Assembly (NCBI RefSeq): GCF_004798865.1
Contig: NW_025336347.1
Coordinates: 21,389,430-21,453,429 of the forward strand
From: Varanus komodoensis
Taxonomy: Eukaryota; Chordata; Lepidosauria; Squamata; Varanidae
Direction: 5' to 3'
DNA length: 64,000 bases
Every line of letters begins with the position of its first letter. Within the stretch, counting starts at the first letter, position 1. The position numbers were made by a program, and so were the translations under genes. The notes beneath the pieces were generated by a model that ran no database searches, was not told the origin of the DNA, and was given only the letters and a program-made list of their open reading frames with translations. Below are positions 56,501 to 64,000 of the stretch, in pieces.

Positions 56501-59012
56501 TAGTTCAAACCAGTATAACCAATGATTTTTAAAAGGCAATAAAGAACAATAATTTAACAACAAATCCACATGGACCAATAACAATGTACATGAAAGCCAA
56601 TATTAAACTGAATCATATTAATAATCAGAATAACGGGAGAATAAAAAAAGAATTTAACCTGGTGCTGAAATATATATAAAAAGTTGGTGCCAGGCCTACC
56701 TGTCTGGGCAGCTGGTTTCATATTTGGGGCACCACCACCAAGAAGGCCCTTCCCCCTGTGGCTGTCTTCTTTACTTCTTTTAATGGTGGTTTCTGGAGAA
56801 GGACCTCCCCAGGTGATTTTATGGTCTAGGTAGCTGTTTACAGGAAGAGAGGTTCCTTTAGATATCCAAGCCCAATCAGGGCTTTATACATCAGTGTGAG
56901 CACCTTGAAGTGGGCCCAGACTTCAACTGGTATCCAATGCAGATGATAAAGCAATGAGCTAATGTGTTCCTGTCTGCGCATCTTTGTCAACAGATGGACT
57001 GCCCTATTTTGTACTGCTGGATTTTCTGGACTGTTTTCAAGGGCAGCCCATGTACAAGACATTGCAGTAGTCTAAACAGGAGGCTACCAGAGTGTGGATT
57101 ACCATTGCTAGCTTCTGCCTGTTCATATTGGAATGCAGTTGGTGAATCCACCTAAGCTGATAGAAGGTACTCCTGACCCCAGGTGCCACCTGGAACTCCA
57201 GGGACAATTCTGGATCCAGTGCAACCCTGTCCAGGACAGTGCGGATATCATCCCCCTGGACTGAGGGTCTCCCCACCAGGAGCGCCTCCGTCTTGCCTGG
57301 ATCAATCTTGAGTTTATTAGCTCTCATCCAGTCCATCACTCCTCTCAGGCACCAGTTCATGCAAAGAGCCATGAGATTAAAACCTCCCTGTCTTTTTAGC
57401 AACAGACGGGTTGACCTGCCGACGCTGTGCCCTCGTGAGGCCAGGTGGGATATGCTATCCTCCAGGTAAACAATGCACAACCGATGGCAATGCCTGCTTC
57501 ACTTTTAAAGTCTTTGAAGGTAAGAGGTGTGCGTGTGCTCGTGCATGTACTTCTTTTTCCTGAGTGCCTGCGTTCTCATAGCAACACTTCTTCCTGGAGC
57601 TGCATGATTTCCAGGAAAATGATCATCTGCACAGAACATGGAGGAATCCCCTAAATTCTGCCATGCAAGGCAGCTGCTTAGTCTCCTTATAGAACTGAAC
57701 CAGGTGTGAACCCCAAATTCTCTCTGGTACCCCCTCTGGAAGACTCTTTTTTGGAGGATGACCTGGACTTGGGGATGGATGGATTTTCCTAGGCCCTTCT
57801 GTCTTTTGCAGATTGTTAGGCTTTCATTCCATTGTCTGCTCATGGATGGCATGAGAAATCTGTTCATTTGCAAATGTGACTTTAATTATGCATATTAGCT
57901 AATTTGCACAAAGCTGCATTTGCAAATGAATGCAATTGCATCCAAGAAATGAAATTGCTCGGTACCTACGGAAGTAAAGAAAAAGTTGACCTGCAAGTCT
58001 GTAGCATCCATGGGACTTGGAACAAGCCCATCTTGTTGGATACATAGAAATCAGAACCCGGACAAATCCATTCTGGATTTTGCTAGCATCCTCACCTGGA
58101 ATCTCCCAGCGCAACCCTGAGAGGAGCTGCCTGTTGGTACGGCCAGGCAGCAGGAGCGAGGGACTTCTGGGGGAAATGGCCACCACACTTCCTGTTCAAG
58201 ACATCCAGGCCACCCCTGAGATTTGGGGGCTGACCCTGCACGGCCTCCTAGCGGCAGAGTGCAGATGCTGAAAGGTACAGGCTCAGCTGCATGGCCTGGG
58301 CACCTCATAAGTCGGTGCTCAGGGCTCTGCTGATGAGTGGACCACTCCTAGGGTGGCCTGGGTGGCCTGCACCAGCAGCACTGCCATTTGAAGCCTAAAA
58401 GCCTCAGTGCAGGATGAGTGCCATCCACAGGGGCCTGCACTGGATATCCCTGCCGGGCTAAGTTTCTCAGGAATGCCCTGTCTTTGGACTCTGAACTGCC
58501 CGCTGAACTTGCCTTTGGAAGTGGCCCTGCCGAAATCTCCAGAGTGCTGTGCCAGTGCCACCGTCAGCAGGGCGCTCTGTGCAAATAAACCAGCTGCGAT
58601 TTGGGTAATGCCATGATTTGGAGGGGGAGGTCCCCTGGATTTGGGAGAAGGTGCCACAGTCCATGCATTTGGGATATCACTGGAACCCTTCCACTTCCTC
58701 TAAAGAAAAGAAGTTCTGGGCTTCGAAAGGGAGCTGGGTTAATGTCCGCATGTGCATACACTTTATATATGACATACAAGGTTTCAGGCTTCATGCATTC
58801 CACTTGTTGTAATGATGGATAATGTGTCAGATTAAAAATAAAGATGAGCTCTTCTCTCCCTCATTCCAGATAATCAATTACAAAAAATGGCACGAGGCTG
58901 TTGGGAGGGGAACCCTCGGAGTTGTGGAACGAGATGGCAGGATCGAGAACCCAGTCGCCAATATTCCTTTGACTGCTGCTCTGAGAAAGACAATTGTAAT
59001 GCAGACAATTAG
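50543..59012 (+). CDS. Secreted three-finger (Ly6/uPAR-type) protein, gene D
   Basis: Exons 50543-50633 (or from the second in-frame ATG at 50579), 57400-57519 and 58870-59012, phase-1 introns, 117 residues (105 from 50579). I prefer 50543 because gene C uses the homologous ATG and the leader MEFLF aligns with MGFLF at equal length. The signal core is CLLVACAFLCL. Ten cysteines in LU order, with a shorter C-x6-C between the fourth and fifth as in gene C, then CCSEKDNCNADN and stop; no GPI signal. Net mature charge is about +2, with a basic loop (PRSCGTRWQDREPSR). A GATAAAAG box lies at 50492 and an AATAAA at 59109. Intron 1 is about 6.8 kb, swollen by CR1, LTR-like and L2 insertions. A tandem acceptor (57399 or 57405) may vary exon 2 by two residues. 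Confidence 0.82.
50755..51285 (+). mobile_element. CR1 3' region in gene D intron 1
   Basis: 'TTATTTAGCTTGAGAAAAAG', 'GAAGGGAGACATGATGGAGG' and 'GACCAGGTGGACCCTTGCTT' in CR1 order. Confidence 0.75.
52320..53885 (+). mobile_element. CR1 LINE, 5' portion (ORF1-like and RT)
   Basis: An ORF1-like stretch (GSTSRIKKGAES, VATCKSCAIF) is followed by ORF2 blocks: FPGPNECHPRVI, WRTGEVPxGW-type and IFKEGEKEETGNNRPV, and then a DDTK-type box (SADDTKLDG). Several frame breaks. It resumes at 54725 after an insertion. Confidence 0.85.
53885..54725 (-). mobile_element. LTR-like insertion inside the CR1 copy
   Basis: About 840 bp that interrupt the CR1 exactly where its sequence should continue. On the minus strand it has AGGTTATAAAAATG and an AGTAAA near the end, as in an LTR. 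Ends and target duplication are not resolved. Treated as a fossil. Confidence 0.45.
54725..55250 (+). mobile_element. CR1 LINE, 3' portion after the insertion
   Basis: It continues CR1 with 'GAGGAGGACAACAAAGGTGA', 'GGAGAAAAGAAGACTGAGGG', 'TGGAGGCATTCAAGAAGCAG' and the 3' terminus 'CTCTACTATTCTATTGATTC'. Confidence 0.9.
56350..57365 (-). mobile_element. L2-clade LINE just before gene D exon 2
   Basis: Minus-strand frames: MDWMRANKLKIDPGKTEALL, LDPELSLEFQVAPGVRSTFY, LHWIPVEVWAHFKVLTLMYK. A few breaks. Its 5' end stops about 35 bp before the acceptor of gene D exon 2. Confidence 0.85.
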
Positions 59013-59108
59013 TTGATGAGGAGATATGTTTCCAATATGGGTAACTTCTTCTGGTTCTTCATCTGTTGGGCAGAGTAACCCCAAGTGAAAAGAAACCACA
59101 CAGTTTCA

Positions 59109-59114
59109 AATAAA
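59109..59114 (+). promoter_or_regulatory. Poly(A) signal of gene D
   Basis: AATAAA about 100 bp downstream of the gene D stop. Confidence 0.55.
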
Positions 59115-59294
59115 GTATAAATTTAATGGGGAAAATGTGTCAATACAACAATGTTTTCAAAGATGAACAGACATACATATACACAAGCAATGCCCAAACC
59201 AGCAACAAACCCACATGAGAAAATGGGTAATAGAGCAGGGCTAAGCACATCCAGCTAATCTGACTAGCCTGCGTCCCTATTTTATGTTTCTCTT

Positions 59295-59525
59295 TCTTGC
59301 CCTGGAAGCAAAAATCACAAAACTAAATCTGTCATACTTTGAGCACATCGTGAGAAGACAGTCATGCCAGGGAAAGTTGAAGGCAGAAGAGGAAATGAGG
59401 TGGATTGATTCCTTAAAGGAAGCCACAGGCTTACTTTTACAAGAGCAGGGCTACAAAGGACAGCACATTTTGGAAGACTTTTATTCATAGGGCTGCCATA
59501 AACTGGAGAAGATTTAATGATGAGT
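59295..59525 (+). mobile_element. RTE/BovB LINE 3'-end fragment
   Basis: The frame reads KLNLSYFEHIVRRQSCQGKL then EEMRWIDSLKEATGLLLQE, a worn form of the RTE ORF2 tail (YFGHIMRR...RWIDSxxEATG). Confidence 0.65.
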
Positions 59526-60487
59526 AACTACAACACACTTTATAATAACTTTCCCTGACCTGGTGCCCTGCAGCTGTTTGGGTCTCCAGCTTCTGCCTGC
59601 CCCAGGCAGCATGGCCAATAAGAAGGAATTCTGGGAGTTGCAGTCTAAAAGATCTGGAGGGCTCCAGATTGGGGAAGGCAGTTATATGGAAAGTTCCCCT
59701 CCTCCTCGCCTTTCTGAAGAGTTTTCTCCATGGAGGTGGGTGGACGTGATCTACCAGGCCCCCCCATCAGGCTTGCCAGTTGTCTTCTCAACCCTTTCCA
59801 CTCCCCGTGGCCCTGTTCTCATGAGCAGTTCCCCCAGCTCAGTTGGAAGGATGAAGTCAACACCAGCTTTATTCATGTAACATGAACATTTAGAAATAAT
59901 GGCAGGACACTCTAGAAAATATCAATCTGTCCATTTTAGAATTCCTTTTAATAGAGGTGAAGAAACTTGTATCCCTCCAGATATTGTTGGGATCTAGTTC
60001 CCACCCATCTCACCCAGCCTGGCCGATGATGATGGAGGATGGGAATAATAGTTCATCAACATCTGAAGGGACACCGAGGTTCACTACCCCTGCTTTGTCA
60101 TTTAGTGGGGGGCAGCCCTGCTAAAGCATTCACAATGAGCATCTTGACATTCTCTCCAAGCAGCCTGTCTAATTTGCAGCAGCAGTAGTTGAAAGACCTT
60201 CCCGCTATTTTATTTTAGCAGTTGCTCCTCAGGAAATGAGCTGGAGCAGAACCTGGTACTCCAGCTGATCTCCACATAAACCGTAGGAGAACTGGCTTGT
60301 GGTCTTGTGCACATCCTATGAGCTTATTCAGCTTTCTGTTATAATTTTATCCTCCTGCTCACAGGGGCTTCACCTTTGAGATGCAGGGGTGATTTATGGC
60401 AAGGATGCCTTGAGCTAGGAACTTGGAAGTGGTGCAGTGGAACAAAGACCTACAGGGAGGCAGATCTGGGACTTCTTGGTTACCATT

Positions 60488-60590
60488 CATCGTTACATCA
60501 TCTGCCACCCCCTCGGCCTTCCCTGACCACGCTCAGTACTGTGGAGAGGATGGTCCTGGATGCATCATTAAGACCTATCAGCTCTGCAAA
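60488..60590 (+). pseudogene. LU-domain exon 2-like remnant
   Basis: One frame gives QYCGEDGPGCIIKTYQ, which lines up with the end of exon 2 of gene D (KQCTTDGNACFTFKVF): same C-x6-C spacing followed by the beta-strand ending K-x-[FY]. The front half and the splice sites do not hold up, so it looks like a decayed array member and is treated as a fossil. Confidence 0.35.
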
Positions 60591-61386
60591 AGAGACCTTC
60601 ACATAACACGTGCACACCTGAACACAGCTGGTTCAACACAGCTGCTTGCATTTGTGGCCTCTTCCTGGTTGTGTGGCTACAGGACTGTCTCGATGAGTCT
60701 GTGCATACAAGCAGCTAGCATGGCACAATTGGAAAACAGAGCACGCTCGCCTTATTTTCTATATCCCCAAGGGGGACAAATGCCTGTAACTCTGAGCCAG
60801 AGAACTGCTGACTGGCCCTTGCTTTGCTGCTGCTCCTCCAATAGTCCCCTGCAGGCGTCCCCTGCAGACCTGAGGGTTGAAGCTGGGGCTGTGACCATGC
60901 ATGCAGCCCTCGTCCCCAAGGCCAGACTCAGGGTGTTGGCCACACCCCCGCCAGGCATCTTCTAGAGGCAGCTGGGCTGCGTGTTCACGGTTGCACGTGC
61001 GCCAAAGAGATGCTGCTTTCTGCAGGGTCACTAATTGTGCATTGGAAGCATGTTCTTCACCATTGTGCCAAACTTCCTGCGATTCTCCCTACATAACTTT
61101 TCTTTTCAGTTTACCTGAGTGTGCATATTTTTCTTGTTTTTGCACACCTCCAAAACGGTCTCTCATGGGCATTTTTTTAGATTGCAAGCTCCTTGGGGCA
61201 AGGACTAGATTTCTTTGTGTGATGACACCATATGCCATTTGTATCATGTCACTATATAATCAATAAATGTAACAGAGAATCGCTCTACAGTGTGAAGTCA
61301 TTCAATGGAAATGGGCAGCAGGAGGGGCTGCCGCTGATATTTCCTCTTGCTGGTATAGATACTTAGGACCTGTTTTCCCATTGCAG

Positions 61387-61490
61387 AATTGCCAGATCAC
61401 ATCTTACGCCAAGCGTCTTACAGCAAGACACACAATGACGTCGAGGCATGTGGACCCGCAATGCAATGCATTTGGATGAGGACAGAGGAG
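61387..61490 (+). pseudogene. Possible LU-like exon remnant with phase-1 acceptor
   Basis: A good acceptor (TTCCCATTGCAG) at 61386 opens a frame with ACGPAMQC followed by an IWMR stretch, a little like ICGAP...MLC in gene A. Few cysteines are present. It may belong with the remnant at 60488. It is weak. Confidence 0.18.
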
Positions 61491-62221
61491 CCCAGCCAGA
61501 TCGGCCCAAGGGTCCACCCAGCCCAGCAGCAAAACAGCAACATCACCCTCCCACCATGTTCCTTAGCGTCCAGTGTACAAAGACACACTCCCAGTGGAGG
61601 CCAGAGATGGCTGGGCATGCTGAGAATTGCAGCCTAGGCTATCTGGAGGGTGTCAGGACCAGTGGAGGTGGCCCTTTATGGCTACTTTCTGCCCTCATTA
61701 CTGGGTATGAGAGAACTGAGTGCGTGTGGCTGGCTCAGTTTGACAGGTTTGATCAGCGCTTTCCCCTGCTGGGGAGAAGAGGTGATGGCTGGGGAGAAAG
61801 CTGGCAGGACGGAAGGATGGAGAGCTCACGTGCTCTTCATCCAGTCCCAGATGGACTCTGGACCAGAATGAAAGGACCCTTTGGGCAAGGAACTTTAAAC
61901 TTCTCCACCTGAAACCAAATGCCCTCTTCTCCTCTACCCATATGTCCCTTTGGACAAATAGGGGTGTTTTTCAGCATTCTTGGAAGACACCCACTGAGAG
62001 ACTTTTCAACATATGTAAATAAGCATATGCAAACTTGTTCCGAGGAACTAGAATTTTTAGGAACGTAGAACTAGGTATCCAGACTTTTTGCTTAAATCCT
62101 CAGTTGCCTTCACTCCCTTAGTGAGGCACCAGTCCTGACTGGTGTGTGAGCTCCAACTGCCTCCAACACAGGGCAGCCCTGCTCAGCTCTTATAAATGAG
62201 AGGCTGTGGCTTCATCCATGG

Positions 62222-62575
62222 CCAGGTCCTCAAACTTTTTGAATAGGGGGCCAGTTGAAAGGTGCCAGGGAGGGGCGCAGGCCTCCAAGGCGGTGCAGGG
62301 GGGGGGGCACAGGCCGGGCCAGGCGGGTGCATGCGCATGTGCGCAGACAGGCAGGGGCATGCATGCGCAGAGATCCTTTTCTCCCAGCAAGGCGCCAGCT
62401 TGCTCACAAGGAGATCATTTTCTCCGAGCTAGTCCAAAATGATCTCCTTGCAAGCAAACCGGCACCTCATTGTGTGCACACGTGCGCGCGCACACGTGGT
62501 GTGCTATGGCCGGCAGGATAAGTGGGCATGGCGGGCTGGATTCAGCCTGCGGGCGGTAGTTTGAAGACCCATGAT
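62222..62575. mobile_element. hAT-like non-autonomous DNA transposon
   Basis: Inverted ends: left AGGTCCTCAAACTTTTTGAA, right (reverse complement) TCATGGGTCTTCAAACTACC. The interior is GC-rich. No coding. Confidence 0.55.
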
Positions 62576-63277
62576 CTATGGACTCAGCCGCCTCCTATTT
62601 GGCCTCAGGGCGCTCTCCAGGGTGCTGACCACTCTTCGCATCGTCCTGACCCTGCTTTAGGGAATGTGATTTAAGAAGACCCGTGAATGCGTGTTCTGCA
62701 GGCCACCTTCCGTCAGCCACCAGCCTTACAACGTTGTGCTAAGCTAGACAGAGAATCATCAGTCATATAAACACGGGGCTTGCCTAAATGCAGGTGGAAT
62801 TCTAGTATTTCACTTCAGGAGGCCAACTTAACACTCACATCCCAAACCGCCACTAATACAATCCCAGAGTGTGTTGCTTCTAGAATATTATAGGAGCACA
62901 GGGCTGAAGGACACCAGGAGCCTTAAACAAGGCAGCTGCAAGATGGGGGGGGGCACTTCTGGTCTAATGTACAGGTGCCACTAAATGTGGGTGCAGTTTT
63001 CATGCCCAGCAGTTTCGGGTGACCTGAGAAGCCAATCCATTCTGCATTGCCTTATAATTTGAGCAACTTGCTCAGAGTCATCTTGGCTGCAACAGGCAGA
63101 GTAGAAACCCCATCTGTGCTTGCATATTTGGCTGCTAGCTGCCAGGAAGTGAAACCCAGAGAGCATGGAGAAGAAAGACAGACCCTGCAATGACAACAGT
63201 TCAATTATCTGTCTGGCATCTATTGCCTGGTCTATTTAATTGAATCCTGCTTCTTCCTGAGGAATCCAAGGCTACAC

Positions 63278-63332
63278 TTGGCTCAGGCTTGGCTACCTCC
63301 AGTCTGTGTTTTCCTTTACTTCAGGAATGCAG
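63278..63332 (+). pseudogene. Ly6-array exon 1-like remnant (gene F)
   Basis: Fifty-five nt that align base for base with exon 1 of genes A, B and D. They encode a WLPPVCVFLYF-type hydrophobic core and end at a GTACTT donor in the same phase. It looks broken as a signal exon and no exon 2 is visible before the window ends. It marks a fifth or sixth array unit. Confidence 0.45.
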
Positions 63333-63439
63333 GTACTTTCCAGCTATAAAAAGAGAGAGATGCTGTATACTTGCTTCTCCCACCTCTAAAAAGATAATTG
63401 CTAAGATTGCTAGGAAAAGCTGTCTGGAGGATTCCTCAG

Positions 63440-63530
63440 GGACAAACAGAAACACAGAAATGTAGAAGGAAAGTGAGTCAGAAGGGTCCTCATGAGCCAT
63501 CTAGTCTGACCCCTGGTTCCGAGAAACCAC
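63440..63530 (-). mobile_element. CR1 3' terminus
   Basis: 'GAGTCAGAAGGGTCCTCATG' and 'CATCTAGTCTGACCCCTGGT' match the antisense end of the copy at 27805. Confidence 0.7.
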
Positions 63531-63879
63531 AACAAACCTCATCCAGGTTCGCCCCATTGCAAAAATGAAGCTGTAAAACTTGCTGAAGTATAGAAATGAT
63601 CTGGGCACTTGGACCTTGTCAAGGCAGATGCCGCGGCCTCAGTGAGTAGAATGAACAGGAGGTTCCCTCAGATGCAGCAGGACTGGTTTGCCACCTCTGG
63701 AAGTAACGCACCTGCACACTGAAGAGGCTGGGGCATTAGACCAGTCTGGTCAGAGGGTTGCTTAGTGAACTGCACCAATGGGAGAGACTCCTCCATGAGG
63801 AAGGTCTGCCAGTCATTCAGGCATCAGAAGTGACTGGTGGACCCCCTGTCGGGGGAGTGTATCTTCGCTGCCTCATCCC

Positions 63880-63945
63880 TCCCCCAGCGGCCCTAGATGG
63901 CTTTAAAGGGGGATGGGACAAATGCAGCCGGAGAAGAAGGATCCA
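63880..63945 (+). mobile_element. CR1 3' fragment
   Basis: 'TGGCTTTAAAGGGGGATGGG' with 'ACAAATGC' is the usual CR1 3' block. Confidence 0.4.
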
Positions 63946-64000
63946 GTAGCTGCCAGTCCTTGCAGCTGGGCACCTGGCAGTTACTGGGGGCCTGTGCCTT

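Larger units (their letters stand above)
59530..63270. other. Downstream region with MITE pieces and LU-like remnants
   Basis: No intact gene. It has MITE-like pieces at 59545-59695 and 59945-60105, the LU-like remnants at 60488 and 61387, a common amniote repeat tail near 61170-61270 and a hAT-like element at 62222-62575. Confidence 0.45.

Overview
This window looks like nuclear DNA of a squamate reptile (lizard or snake). It is an intron-rich vertebrate locus of moderate GC with a CpG-island promoter. The repeat mix is typical of squamates: L2-clade and CR1 LINEs, BovB/RTE fragments, tRNA-derived SINEs, hAT- and mariner-like MITEs, LTR fossils and many microsatellites. The species cannot be named from the sequence alone.

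Left part (1-20 kb): an E3 ubiquitin ligase of the TRIM family, very probably TRIM39, on the minus strand. Five coding exons of the standard TRIM sizes (417, 96, 231, 23 and 116 nt) can be placed exactly. They encode RING, B-box 2, the coiled coil and the linker. The PRY/SPRY (B30.2) exon lies beyond the left edge. A CpG island at about 19.3-20.0 kb holds a likely 5'UTR exon and promoter.

Middle and right (24-64 kb): an all-plus-strand tandem array of four short three-finger (Ly6/uPAR, LU-domain) genes, called A, B, C and D here. They start at about 24.5, 33.0, 40.4 and 50.5 kb. Each has three coding exons, phase-1 introns, an exon 2 of exactly 120 nt and a C-terminal CC-x4-C-N signature. None has room for a GPI-anchor signal, so they should be secreted. 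They resemble PATE/SLURP-type secreted Ly6 proteins, the fold from which snake three-finger toxins also derive. A and B are acidic; C and D are basic; C carries two extra cysteines. Decayed LU-like exon pieces at 60.5-63.3 kb suggest that the array once had, or continues into, further members.

TRIM39 belongs to the MHC region in mammals and birds, so a secreted Ly6 array beside it suggests an MHC-linked three-finger cluster. The array is the most interesting content of the window. The space between exons is mostly transposon debris: L2 copies with a conserved 3' hairpin, CR1 copies of several ages, one CR1 interrupted by an LTR-like insertion, a solo LTR with a 4-bp target duplication, and a mariner-like MITE abutting the putative TATA box of gene B. 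A 100-N assembly gap at 5995-6094 is flanked by a perfect 138-bp duplication that is probably an assembly artefact.
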